Part shown: positions 24,123 to 33,817 of the stretch, in pieces | How the letters are laid out: every line of letters starts with the position of its first letter | Position numbering within the stretch: the first letter of the stretch is position 1 | Assembly: GCA_002841375.1 (NCBI GenBank) | Contig: PGZO01000027.1 | Coordinates: forward strand, 1-59,984 | From: Firmicutes bacterium HGW-Firmicutes-7 | GTDB taxonomy: Bacteria; Bacillota; Clostridia; Lachnospirales; Vallitaleaceae | Length of the DNA stretch: 59,984 bases | Direction of reading: 5' to 3' | Program-made: the position numbers and the translations under genes | The notes under the pieces: generated by a model | Told to the model about the DNA's origin: nothing | The model's database searches: none | The model's input: the letters and a program-made list of their open reading frames with translations, nothing else

Positions 24123-26063
24123 ATGAATACAAATAATACATTAGAATTTAATACGATACTTGAAAGATTAGCTTCTTTTGCACTTTCCAACAATGCAAAG
24201 GAAAAGTTACTTCAACTAGAGCCGTTTTTAAGTGAACGCGCGTGTAAAAATAAAATGCTTGAAACAACAGAGGGATTAAAAATATTAGAGCTTATAGGTA
24301 CTCCGCCCCTTACCTTGATGACGGAACTTGATAAAATACTTGATTTAACAACAAAAGGTTCAATGTTAATTCCCGAACAGCTTACATGTATTTCTTCATT
24401 TATAACATCGTGTAAACGGATGACAAGTTACCTAAAAAAAGCCGAATCACTTAATGTGAGCATAGCTTCATACTCAAATGCATTTAATCCTCTTGAGATT
24501 CTTTGCGAAGAGATTAACCGTTCGATCAGAAATAATATGGTTGATAATGATGCAACAACCATTTTACGTGATATTCGCAGAAAAATTGAGAATACAAAAG
24601 CTGCTGTAAAGGTAAAGCTTGAAAGTATACTTCGCAGTAAAAAAGAGTGGTTTGCAGACGGATATGTTGTTATACGGAATGAAAGATTTGTTTTACCTGT
24701 TAGGAAGGAATATAAAAATCAAGTTGCCGGTACTATTATTGATACTTCAAACACTGGTGGTACTTGTTTTATCGAGCCTACAGCAATCAGAAAATTACAA
24801 GAAGAAATAACAACTTTGCAAATTGATGAAGATAATGAAGTCCGAAAAATACTATATACTTTAACTGCGTTGGTTGATAACCATATTAATGAATTAAAAA
24901 TTAATATGGACTGTATGGAAAAGTTAGATTTTATATTTGCAAAGGCAAAGTTATCTATGGAAATGAAAGCAATCCCTGTACCAATCACATCCGAGCGAAA
25001 ATTTATAATAAATCAAGGTCGACATCCGTTGTTAAAATCAGATTTATGTATACCATTAGATTTTGAAATTGGTGGGGATATAAATGGTGATGACATTTAT
25101 GGTGTTGTGATAACAGGGCCTAATACCGGAGGTAAGACCGTCGCACTTAAAACAGTTGGACTATTATCACTTATGGCACAAAGCGGATTGCATGTGCCTG
25201 TTGGAGAGGGTAGTGTGTTCTGTATGTACAGTAATGTTTTATGCGATATTGGTGATGGTCAGAGTATATCGGAAAATCTGTCAACCTTTTCATCTCACAT
25301 TACTAATATTATTGATATTTTGAAAAACGTATCAAATGAAAGTCTTGTTTTACTTGATGAGCTAGGTTCAGGTACAGATCCTGCGGAAGGTATGGGTATA
25401 GCGATTTCCATTTTAGCTGAATTAAAACAGAGAAATTGTTTTTTTGTTGCAACCACCCATTATCCTGAAATAAAAGATTTTGCCAAGAATACTAATGGAA
25501 TTATTAATGCAAGAATGGAATTTGACCGAGAAAGCTTACAGCCTTTATATAAATTGCAAATTGGCGAGGCAGGAGAAAGTTGTGCCTTATATATCGCACA
25601 AAGGTTGGGTTTTCCGAACCATATGTTAGCTAGAGCAGAAAAAGAAGCGTACAATAAAATTTCTGTTGTTGAAAGTAATTCAAATATGATATTTAAAGAA
25701 GCTACAAACAAAATTGATATAGTTGCGACTAATAAAATCAAACAGGATATTACCAAAAATACCACATCCTCGCGCAGCGAAAGCTTTAATATAGGGGACA
25801 GTGTAAGGGTATATCCACAAAAAGCTATTGGTATCATTTGCAAACAAACAAATGAAAAAGGTGATCTTGGCGTGCAAATAAAAGGCGAAAAGCAACTGAT
25901 CAATCATAAAAGAATTAAGCTTATAGCTCCTGCAAGTGAGTTGTATCCGGAAGATTATGATTTTTCGATTATTTTTGATACAGTTGAAAACCGGAAGGCA
26001 AGACATGATATGGAAAGAAAACATGACCCTAATTTAGTGGTAAGACATGAGGAGGAAATATAA
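24123..26063 (+). CDS. MutS2-like ATPase lacking the Smr domain
   Basis: 646 residues. The N-terminal half carries the MutS core (levers and clamp, with VLPVRKEYKNQVAGTIID), the ATPase begins with Walker A GPNTGGKTV (about residue 333), then LLDELGSGTDPAEG (Walker B region) and ATTHYPEIK. After about residue 555 a KOW-like segment FNIGDSVRVYPQKAIG is present, but the C-terminal Smr endonuclease domain found in MutS2 (about 785 residues) is absent. In Bacillus, MutS2 splits collided ribosomes and its KOW domain contacts the ribosome. Loss of the Smr nuclease should spare that function. The long leader with attenuator suggests induction by translation stress. Start ATG 24123 behind TGGAGGA. Confidence 0.82.
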   Translation: MNTNNTLEFNTILERLASFALSNNAKEKLLQLEPFLSERACKNKMLETTEGLKILELIGTPPLTLMTELDKILDLTTKGSMLIPEQLTCISSFITSCKRMTSYLKKAESLNVSIASYSNAFNPLEILCEEINRSIRNNMVDNDATTILRDIRRKIENTKAAVKVKLESILRSKKEWFADGYVVIRNERFVLPVRKEYKNQVAGTIIDTSNTGGTCFIEPTAIRKLQEEITTLQIDEDNEVRKILYTLTALVDNHINELKINMDCMEKLDFIFAKAKLSMEMKAIPVPITSERKFIINQGRHPLLKSDLCIPLDFEIGGDINGDDIYGVVITGPNTGGKTVALKTVGLLSLMAQSGLHVPVGEGSVFCMYSNVLCDIGDGQSISENLSTFSSHITNIIDILKNVSNESLVLLDELGSGTDPAEGMGIAISILAELKQRNCFFVATTHYPEIKDFAKNTNGIINARMEFDRESLQPLYKLQIGEAGESCALYIAQRLGFPNHMLARAEKEAYNKISVVESNSNMIFKEATNKIDIVATNKIKQDITKNTTSSRSESFNIGDSVRVYPQKAIGIICKQTNEKGDLGVQIKGEKQLINHKRIKLIAPASELYPEDYDFSIIFDTVENRKARHDMERKHDPNLVVRHEEEI

Positions 26064-26748
26064 ATTTTTACCAGATCTTAAAGGGAGTACTATCAAACCT
26101 TGAATTTTTCAAATTTATTGATGAAATAATATTCATTAAGTAGCAAAAATGCGCAAACCCAAATTATGGGTTTACGCATTTTTTTGTGCTCATTGAAAAC
26201 TATACCACTTCTTATAAAATGAAGCAGTTACTATGTTTTTGTATTTATTGTTATTGAGTCAGTGGTGAATGAAGAACTGACTTTTAGCGATATAAATTTC
26301 AGAACTAGCAAGAGATGGTTATATATAATAATACAAAAAAAGATAATTATAGTCGAAATTTACCGTTTTTCCTTGTAGTATGCATGAAAGTATTATATAC
26401 TTTTTATAGAAACATATTATAGAGATGTACTTTGGTGAGGGTATTAATATTTTAAGTATTGACTACTAGTGAACTATAATTAATAAGTAAAAATCAATAT
26501 ATAAAATAAGACCCTCGGTTAGTTATTGAAGAATTGCAGCAAGATATTACAGATATTCTATTGACTTGATTTGGGGTTTTTTCTTTTGTAAGTAGAGCGC
26601 CAATTCAGATAAAAGATTGAGAGTATTATGTTCATAGGTGTCTATAATGGGAAGTTCATCAATGTACGTGTTATAGCAAAAATGCGAAGTTGGTCATACT
26701 TATTTAGGTAAAAATATCAAAATTTAAAATGTACATAAGGAGATAGCT
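26064..26748. other. Intergenic region of about 680 bases with a terminator
   Basis: It opens with the terminator of the MutS2-like gene (see separate entry). A further stem AGTCAGT/ACTGACT (26257-26282), followed by TTTT, might be a second terminator. A short open stretch near 26513 (DPRLVIEELQQDITDILL) is unidentified and may be chance or a remnant. Nothing else clear is seen; the junction marks the start of the defence island. Confidence 0.4.
26145..26186 (+). terminator. Terminator of the MutS2-like gene
   Basis: AATGCGCAAACCC pairs with GGGTTTACGCATT (one mismatch) around a seven-base loop, followed by TTTTT. The left side A-run also makes it weakly bidirectional. Confidence 0.85.
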
Positions 26749-28755
26749 ATGGTAATAAGCAAAATAAAAATTCGCAATTTTAGAATATTATTAAAATCTA
26801 CATTTGACTTTAACCAAGATTTGTGTTTAATGATCGGACGCAACAATACAGGAAAAACATCTTTTATGGTTTTGTTTGAGAAGTTTCTACATAAACTTAG
26901 TTTTGATTTTAATGATTTTTCTGTCGGACTTAGAAAAGAAATTCTTGAAATAGACAAAGACACAGATGTTTCTAAGTTAGCAATACAGCTTATTCTAAAT
27001 ATAAAATACGATGCAGAGGATGATTTGTCTAATCTATCTGAATTTATTATTGATCTTGACCCAGATAGGTTGGATGTTAATATTCTATTTGAGTGTTCAA
27101 TTGATAAAGACAAATTACTTGAAGGACTTGCTAAAGCTGGTAATATATCAAAAGAAAAATATATATCAAAATACTTAGGAGAATATTTAGTTAAAAATGT
27201 TTATACCTTTGACAATATTGAAGATTTAAAAACTGTGAACAGGTATAGATTAATAAAAAAAGACTTTAAAGACGTAGATAAGTTAATTGATTTTGATATA
27301 ATTCACGCAAAACGAAGTGTATCTAGTTCCGAGGAAAAAAGAGGAGCCAAGGTTTTATCAGGTTTAACAACATCTTTTTTTAACAATGCTATGGCTTATC
27401 CAAAAGATAAATTTGAAGATATAAATATAAAAATTGATGAAATGGACGCTTCACTTACTACTACATACGAAGAATTTTTTGATAGTTTTTTGAAAAATGC
27501 AAAGGATTTTTTGAGTATGCAAGGATTGAGAGTTATTTCAAATCTTAAGGCGAATGAAATATTGAGTGATTCTTCTGAAGTTGTTTACGGGGATAATACA
27601 AAACAACTGCCTGAGTATTTAAATGGGTTAGGGCACATGAATGTGCTTTATCTATTACTTGACATTGAAATTAAAAAAACAAGTTTACTACAAAAAAACA
27701 AGGATATAAAGCTATTATTTATTGAAGAACCAGAAGCTCATACACATCCACAGTTACAATATATTTTTGCGCGAAAAATTAGTAGTCTTTTTAGTGGTAT
27801 AAAAGGATTTCAAACGATTATCTCTACACATTCGCCGCATATCGTATCAAAGCATCCTTTTTCAAATATTCGTTATATGCTAAATCAAAATAAAGGTGAA
27901 AACTCATATATTGCAATAATAAATTTTTACAAAGAATTAGAGGAGAAATATAGTTCGCAACCAGATCTGTTTCTTTTTTTACAACAGTATTTATCTATTG
28001 AATCAGCAGAGTTATTTTTTTCTGATAAAGTAATTTTCATTGAAGGGATATCTGAAAACATATTGATAAATAATTTTATTTCAATATATGACAATATAAA
28101 AATCAATGAAGATGAAGAGAAGCAAAAGAAAGATTCAAAGTACAAACTGTTTTATACTCCATTGTCATCTCAAAATTTAACAATATTACAAGTAGGTGCT
28201 AACGCAAAGGCTTTTAGATATTTTTTAGAATTATTAAATATACCCTCTTTGATAATAACAGATATAGATACTGCTGAAAAAATAGAAAAGAATAAGAAAA
28301 CCTATTATAAGGCAATAAATGTTGAATCGCCCACTTCATGTTATACAAGTAATGCAACTATAAAATACTATTATGGTGCTCCAGAGGTCAATACAACCGA
28401 ATTTGATGAATGGTATAAAAAATTATTATCCCATGAATTAAGCACCAACTGTGAACAGATTTTGGTAACTTATCAAAATAAAGAAAATGACTACTACTCA
28501 AGAAGTTTTGAAGATTCGTTTATTTCTCTTAATCTTGAGTTGATAAAAAAGCATGCTGATTCATTATGGGGAATTAAAAATGCTGAAGATATCAACACAG
28601 AAGTAAATATGTATGAGTTAACAAGTAAAATTATAGATAAAAAATCGGATTTTGCTGCTTCATTATTATTTTTATTTCATACGAAAGGTGTTGTTTGGAA
28701 TACACCTAACTATATCATGGAGGGAATAGAATGGCTACAGAAGCAAACAAATTAA
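26749..28755 (+). CDS. OLD-family ATP-dependent nuclease (Gabija GajA-like)
   Basis: 668 residues. Walker A LMIGRNNTGKTSFM near residue 30 opens an ABC/SMC-type ATPase; the Walker B region is LLFIEEPEAHTHPQLQYIF (near 325) with STHSPHIVS behind. After that a TOPRIM nuclease domain with VIFIEGISENILI (conserved Glu near 432) and ITDIDTAEK (Asp pair near 505). The downstream UvrD-like helicase is the signature of class 2 OLD nucleases and of the Gabija anti-phage system. At 668 residues it is longer than the type GajA (about 580), with about 100 extra residues at the end. Its final codons overlap the helicase start by 25 bases. Confidence 0.85.
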   Translation: MVISKIKIRNFRILLKSTFDFNQDLCLMIGRNNTGKTSFMVLFEKFLHKLSFDFNDFSVGLRKEILEIDKDTDVSKLAIQLILNIKYDAEDDLSNLSEFIIDLDPDRLDVNILFECSIDKDKLLEGLAKAGNISKEKYISKYLGEYLVKNVYTFDNIEDLKTVNRYRLIKKDFKDVDKLIDFDIIHAKRSVSSSEEKRGAKVLSGLTTSFFNNAMAYPKDKFEDINIKIDEMDASLTTTYEEFFDSFLKNAKDFLSMQGLRVISNLKANEILSDSSEVVYGDNTKQLPEYLNGLGHMNVLYLLLDIEIKKTSLLQKNKDIKLLFIEEPEAHTHPQLQYIFARKISSLFSGIKGFQTIISTHSPHIVSKHPFSNIRYMLNQNKGENSYIAIINFYKELEEKYSSQPDLFLFLQQYLSIESAELFFSDKVIFIEGISENILINNFISIYDNIKINEDEEKQKKDSKYKLFYTPLSSQNLTILQVGANAKAFRYFLELLNIPSLIITDIDTAEKIEKNKKTYYKAINVESPTSCYTSNATIKYYYGAPEVNTTEFDEWYKKLLSHELSTNCEQILVTYQNKENDYYSRSFEDSFISLNLELIKKHADSLWGIKNAEDINTEVNMYELTSKIIDKKSDFAASLLFLFHTKGVVWNTPNYIMEGIEWLQKQTN

Positions 28756-30767
28756 CTCCTCTTGAACAGTGCAAGCAACACATTTTATCTAAAAATAATT
28801 TTGTTCTTCAAGGTGGAGCTGGAAGTGGCAAAACCGAAACTTTGAAGGAGTTGTTACTATTTATTAAGCAAACCACCCCAAACGCAAGGGTTGTTTGCAT
28901 AACGCATACAAATGTTGCAGTGGATGAAATTGAAAGCCGTGTTGGTGAAGGATTTGTCATTTCAACAATACATTCTTTTCTTAATAATCTTATAAAAGAT
29001 TATAAAAAGAATATGAAATATATCATAACTAATATTTTTACGTTAAAAGAAATGAACAGAATGGAGAAGCCGGAAGACCTATCGGATACTGAATATAAAA
29101 AATTAGAGCACGAACTATACAAAAAAATATATAAAAAATATGCTACTAAATTATATGACATTAAGGAAGAATCTGTCCATAAAGTTACTGGAAAAAGAGA
29201 TTATGACAAAAATCCTGAGAAATATAATGAGGAAATTAATGTGAGAATTAGAAATCTAAATGCAGAAATAGAAACTCATGTCAATGAGTGTGAGTACACT
29301 AATATTAAATACAACGAAACTGTATTTAATAGCTATAAGGATGTGACATTTGGTCATAATGGCCTACTTGAGGTATTTCATTTATTATTTGAGAAATATC
29401 CTATTCTAAGAAAAATGATTAAAGATAATTATGATTTTATATTTATTGATGAATATCAAGATTCAAACAGTGATGTTGTTAACGATTTGATTTCCATTGC
29501 AGATAAAACAAAACTTACTATTGCTTTGTTTGGAGATAGTATGCAAGCAATCTACGGTGATGGTATTGGCGATATAACATCTTTGATTAATGACAAAACT
29601 ATAATGGGAGTAGAAAAACCAGACAATTACAGATGTTCATATGAAGTATTAAAATTAGTGAATCCACTTAGGTTAGATGGCATAGTCCAAGAAGTTGCCT
29701 TTAAAAGATTGACAGATGGAAAAATTGAAACGGAAGAAGACAGACATGGTGAAGCTATAGTGCTTTATTCAATTTGCAAAACAAAACCAACTGCCTTTAG
29801 TTCAGTTGAAGATAAGCAAGAATATCAGACATGTATAAATGAATTGCTCGAACATTCCAAAACAATTGTTGAATCGCCTAAAATATTGATGCTAACAAAC
29901 AAATCAATTTCTCAGAAGAATAATTTTGAACACTTATACAAAATTTTTGATGATAGATTTATAGATGTAAGCGATCGTATAGAGAACTATTTAAAACTAC
30001 TACAAGTTTTAGACTTATGTGAGCTCTGCTATCTTTATAAAAAAACTAACTACAATCCACTTATAAAGAAAATACAAAATGGAGGATTTGTAATAAAAAA
30101 AGGTGAAGATAAGAAAAAATTGAAAGATCATATTAAGCATTTACAGGAGTTCGGTGACCTTTCGATTTTTCAAGCGCTAGAGTATGCAAAAACACATAAA
30201 CTATTAAAAGAATCAGAAACTTTTAAAAGAACTGTTGCAAGAAACAAAGAATTCTTAAAAGATTTAGATGCAAATGAACAGTATCAATTATTTAAAAAAT
30301 TATACAATGAGGGGAAAAACACGTTCGCAAGAATAATAGATTATATGGAACTAAAAAGCGAAGAAGAATTTGATAATTTAGAGTATCAGTATAAGAAAGA
30401 AAGATTTGTTAATGCTATTTTTTCAAGTAATATCAAATTTTCACAGGCTATACACTATTATGATTATTTAAATGAAGAAACAAACTATATTACTATGCAT
30501 AAAACAAAGGGATCAAGTATACCTTCGATAATAGTGGTAATGGAAGAGTTTTTTTGGAACGAGTATGATTTTTCGTTAATATATTCACCCCAAGGTGTAC
30601 AGAAAGCAAAAAAACAAGCTAACTCTCAAAAACTAATTTACGTTGCTTGTTCACGTGCAAGGAATTCGGTTGTTTGTTTTAAAATATTGAAAGAAGAAGA
30701 AATTAATGACTTTAAAAAAGCATTTCCAAATGCAACGTGCTTTAAGGATTATTCAAAAGAGATTTAG
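28731..30767 (+). CDS. UvrD/PcrA-like helicase (Gabija GajB-like)
   Basis: 678 residues, superfamily 1. Motifs in order: Walker A GGAGSGKTETLKELL (about 28-42), Ia THTNVAVDEIESR, the DEXX box FIDEYQDSNSDVV (near 240), motif III ALFGDSMQAIYGDG, NYRCSYEVLKLV, then near the end ITMHKTKGSSIPSIIVV and motif VI LIYVACSRARNSVV. It is bigger than the type GajB (about 494 residues), mainly by a long insert (about 80-230) of charged helices between Ia and DEXX. In Gabija, GajB acts with GajA to sense nucleotide depletion and cut phage DNA. The start overlaps the GajA-like end, with GGAGGGAATAG in front. Confidence 0.85.
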   Translation: MATEANKLTPLEQCKQHILSKNNFVLQGGAGSGKTETLKELLLFIKQTTPNARVVCITHTNVAVDEIESRVGEGFVISTIHSFLNNLIKDYKKNMKYIITNIFTLKEMNRMEKPEDLSDTEYKKLEHELYKKIYKKYATKLYDIKEESVHKVTGKRDYDKNPEKYNEEINVRIRNLNAEIETHVNECEYTNIKYNETVFNSYKDVTFGHNGLLEVFHLLFEKYPILRKMIKDNYDFIFIDEYQDSNSDVVNDLISIADKTKLTIALFGDSMQAIYGDGIGDITSLINDKTIMGVEKPDNYRCSYEVLKLVNPLRLDGIVQEVAFKRLTDGKIETEEDRHGEAIVLYSICKTKPTAFSSVEDKQEYQTCINELLEHSKTIVESPKILMLTNKSISQKNNFEHLYKIFDDRFIDVSDRIENYLKLLQVLDLCELCYLYKKTNYNPLIKKIQNGGFVIKKGEDKKKLKDHIKHLQEFGDLSIFQALEYAKTHKLLKESETFKRTVARNKEFLKDLDANEQYQLFKKLYNEGKNTFARIIDYMELKSEEEFDNLEYQYKKERFVNAIFSSNIKFSQAIHYYDYLNEETNYITMHKTKGSSIPSIIVVMEEFFWNEYDFSLIYSPQGVQKAKKQANSQKLIYVACSRARNSVVCFKILKEEEINDFKKAFPNATCFKDYSKEI

Positions 30768-30982
30768 CGTACTTTTTTAATGAAAAATTTTTGAACTAGT
30801 ATTGGAAATTTAATTTCCCATTTTGTTTATATAATTCATGTTCCGCACTATGCGAATGCTTCAGGGGAAGTGGAATAATAAGAATGTCATAGCAATTATG
30901 GAAAGTTGCTCGATACCTTAAGCAAACGTTGATTTAACGAATTTAATCAAGCCGATGCTGTAAGCGAAAAGAAAGGCACATC

Positions 30983-31885
30983 ATGAAACTATTTCTTAGA
31001 CAGGCACCCGAAAACGGATGGCTTGGAGGTCCAAAAGAAAAGCAATTTACTTTATCGTACAAAAGTATTGATTATGAAATAACTGTCGAGCAGTGTGCTG
31101 AACGCCAGATTACTATTTTGTCACCAGAAATAAGCACTTCAGAAAATCTCTTGGCCGTATTTCATAGTCTTGATATGCTGTTAATGTTATTCGATGGGCA
31201 GTTCTACTCAGTTAATGGCGTCTTCGAAAATAACATAGAAGTCACCCATAGTTTTCAAAAACGATTACTACCAAGTTGCAAATCCGCCGATTTTATGATT
31301 GGTGTGGACAATATTTTGATTGATTATGAAAATGCACTGTCAGCTGTGTTTTTGAGAAGATGGATCGCTCTTAGAGATGAATTGGATTTAATTCATAAGA
31401 TGATGTTATATTCTGTGTCTAGTGTTCAAATGCCCGTAGATATGAAGTGCGCCTTCATGACGGAGTCTTTTCTTGGGCTAAGCGAACTAGTTAATGAAAA
31501 AAAGAAGGATTTTATTTTACCCAGTATTCAGAAAGGAAATTCCAAGCTGAAAAAATATCTCACAGTGATTATTGAGTACTATGGGCAAGATATTTTCCAT
31601 AAGGAATGCGAAAAAAGCAAGGAGCAGTTTGCGAAAATACTAGTAGACAGCCGAAATCGCATTGCACATATCAAGAGTAAACAAGAACGTCGCTATCTAA
31701 ATGGAAAAGAGAGTGTTTTGTATCTTGGAAAACTATCCCTTCTTTATCGCGTTGTCCTATTTGATCTCCTTGAAATTCCGGAAGAATTTTATAATAGCAA
31801 GTTGCAAAGAAGGACGGACACACTAAATCAGTATCACGGAATCGTAAATGGTTTTCTTGAAAAGTTAAATGATGAAAACCCCTAA
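30983..31885 (+). CDS. ApeA-like HEPN-domain protein
   Basis: 300 residues. The C-terminal region has the HEPN RNase motif R-x4-H in ILVDSRNRIAHIKSK (Arg near 224, His near 229), preceded by a helix-rich region, while the N-terminal 150 residues look like a beta-rich sensor part. This layout resembles ApeA, an anti-phage HEPN ribonuclease, and its family of ApeA-N/HEPN proteins. It follows the Gabija-like pair by 215 bases and is followed 100 bases later by a PD-(D/E)XK protein. Start ATG 30983 after GAAAGG. Ribonuclease activity is inferred from the motif. Confidence 0.6.
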   Translation: MKLFLRQAPENGWLGGPKEKQFTLSYKSIDYEITVEQCAERQITILSPEISTSENLLAVFHSLDMLLMLFDGQFYSVNGVFENNIEVTHSFQKRLLPSCKSADFMIGVDNILIDYENALSAVFLRRWIALRDELDLIHKMMLYSVSSVQMPVDMKCAFMTESFLGLSELVNEKKKDFILPSIQKGNSKLKKYLTVIIEYYGQDIFHKECEKSKEQFAKILVDSRNRIAHIKSKQERRYLNGKESVLYLGKLSLLYRVVLFDLLEIPEEFYNSKLQRRTDTLNQYHGIVNGFLEKLNDENP

Positions 31886-31986
31886 GCATAATTGTCTTCC
31901 CATTATGTTTAGAAAACGTCAATAAAAAGCTAAAAGAAAATAACGGATATTTAGAATAAGCAACAAAAATGACAGGAGGGGTGAAA

Positions 31987-33489
31987 ATGTTTTTTTCTGA
32001 ATACTTTGGAATTGACCAACATTTATTGAGTGAATACGGAGCAGTGGATATTTCTTTAGTCTGCGATATGCCTCTTTTTATTGATCCTATGTTGATCTTC
32101 AATAGTGACAAACCAGAACATAAAAAACTACATAAAGAAATTATTAGATATTTTCACTTTCTTGCGACTAAGGCTAACTCCAGTTTGCAAGAAAATGAAA
32201 TACGTGCTTGGTTTATGTTTAGTGAAGTTAAGAACAACTGGCTTGGTTATTCTTTATCTGGTAATGGTGGGCTAGCTTTAGGAGAACGTTATGCCCAATT
32301 TTTGTATAATAATATTGGATTTGCTATTTCAACAAACAACATTTCTCAAAGCACCCATATAGAAAAGATTATGCTGCTTTACAGTGGTAGTGGTAAAGAT
32401 AAAATAAGTGATTTAACAGTGAATTTAATTAAAGAATTTTTACTAGAATATACTCAGACTTTTGCTATTAATTATATTGATGACAAATTGAAAAAGAGGA
32501 TATATGTAGACAGAGCATACTTTAACTATGAAACTGAAAGCTTTGCTAATAAAGATTACGTACTTCCGTTTTTCATCAATGTGAATGGTATGGAAGAATT
32601 TATATTACTGACCCCCTTCTACTTTTTGCGAGAAGGAGAGCCATCAATTAACAGGGATGATTTCATTAAAAACCAAGAGCGGATTAGAGCATCAATAGAC
32701 AATGATGTTTTACGCGCATATGTAAATAATTATATTTTTGAAGCTGTGAGACGCTATGAAGAACAACAACAAAGGAATAAGCGCCGTATAAGTGAACGAT
32801 CAATTTCAAAGATTGAAAAGGATGCATTTTCAGAATTAACGCATGAGTACCCGGAACTCTATGATTATTATATTAGGCTACGTGAACTGGATACTCCCGA
32901 AATTCGTGCAATAAGTACAACTGAGGTTAATTATCAATTAGAGAAATTCCTTAAAAACACAAATGAGCTTATAAGTGCAGTAATTGCCAATGGATATAAG
33001 ATCAATGAGGCTCTATCGGCTCGAGAAGAAGCAATACAGAGATTGAAATTTTTCAAACATGTCATAGAAGATTGTGATGGCTATAAGAATCTTTATTCTG
33101 CCGGCAAACGCATTTCTACAGAAGATGATATACGCAGAATGTTTCGTTTAGTATGGTACGATACTACGTATAAGGTTGATTTCGATACAAATAATGGGCG
33201 CGGAGAAGCTGATGTAATAGTCTCAAAAGGACAGTATAATCAAAATATTACGGAGTTTAAATTAGCTAGTAATTCTTCATTGCCACATGTTTTTGAACAG
33301 TTGAAGGTTTACGAAGCAGCAAACTGTGCTGATGGAAGTTTAGTGGCCATTTTCTTCTTTACCGAGAATGAATTTGAGATAGCGAAACGTGTTGTAAAAA
33401 ATGCTGGATATGAAGATCAAGTGAACAAGGCAATTTTTCTAATAGATTGTAGAGCAGATAACAAGCCATCAGCTTCTAGGACTAAGTAG
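31987..33489 (+). CDS. Large protein with C-terminal PD-(D/E)XK nuclease-like motif
   Basis: 500 residues. The N-terminal part has a stretch LVCDMPLFIDPMLIFNS typical of a family found in defence regions, whose function is not established. The C-terminal 110 residues contain GRGEADVIVSKG (Asp409) and TEFKLA (Glu423-x-Lys425), a correctly spaced PD-(D/E)XK motif, followed by helix and strand to the end. The middle is mainly helical, rich in Glu and Lys. Start: ATG 31987 behind GGAGGGG; the in-frame ATG at 31969 lacks a site. Its order after the HEPN gene suggests a two-gene operon; role in defence is inferred. Confidence 0.6.
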   Translation: MFFSEYFGIDQHLLSEYGAVDISLVCDMPLFIDPMLIFNSDKPEHKKLHKEIIRYFHFLATKANSSLQENEIRAWFMFSEVKNNWLGYSLSGNGGLALGERYAQFLYNNIGFAISTNNISQSTHIEKIMLLYSGSGKDKISDLTVNLIKEFLLEYTQTFAINYIDDKLKKRIYVDRAYFNYETESFANKDYVLPFFINVNGMEEFILLTPFYFLREGEPSINRDDFIKNQERIRASIDNDVLRAYVNNYIFEAVRRYEEQQQRNKRRISERSISKIEKDAFSELTHEYPELYDYYIRLRELDTPEIRAISTTEVNYQLEKFLKNTNELISAVIANGYKINEALSAREEAIQRLKFFKHVIEDCDGYKNLYSAGKRISTEDDIRRMFRLVWYDTTYKVDFDTNNGRGEADVIVSKGQYNQNITEFKLASNSSLPHVFEQLKVYEAANCADGSLVAIFFFTENEFEIAKRVVKNAGYEDQVNKAIFLIDCRADNKPSASRTK

Positions 33490-33567
33490 TTCTAAAGTAA
33501 TTAGATAAAATGCTACTGTTAGTTTTTGATTTCATGGGTAAATATAAACTTCCCATTATGAATAGAT

Positions 33568-33661
33568 AGTTATCTGAAGTAATGCACCAAAAAAGCAGAT
33601 ACCTATCGTTTGGATATCTGCTTCAAACATGCCAGTAACTGGTGCATTACTTTAGATAACT
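33568..33661. repeat. MITE-like inverted-repeat element
   Basis: The ends are 22-base inverted repeats (33568-33589 and 33640-33661) with a single mismatch, starting AGTTATCTGAAGTAATGC. An inner inverted repeat AGCAGATA/TATCTGCT lies within. The whole is 94 bases and would fold almost completely into one hairpin. No ORF, no obvious target-site duplication. It may be a small non-autonomous element or a repeated palindromic unit. Confidence 0.6.
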
Positions 33662-33774
33662 ACATAGCACGAAACTGCGGTTGCCAGTAGCCTATGGGGA
33701 TTGAATAAATATCTTTATCTTTAAAATAAACATATTTTGATCAAGTAAGACTGAAATTGCACAAATTTTCTTGG

Positions 33775-33817
33775 AAAGGGGAGCATTATAGTGAAAAATG
33801 AGCATAGCTCCCCCTTT
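33775..33817. repeat. Stem-loop near the transposase 3' end (possible IS91 terminus)
   Basis: AAAGGGGAGC (33775-33784) pairs with GCTCCCCCTTT (33807-33817, one bulge) around a 22-base loop. It sits 50 bases beyond the stop of the IS91-type transposase, where the family's terIS structure is expected. Whether it is the terminus or only a terminator cannot be settled. Confidence 0.4.

Noticed and set aside
26513-26570. C-terminal end of a lost gene (DPRLVIEELQQDITDILL)
   Set aside because: Too short and no further support; could be chance in AT-rich sequence.
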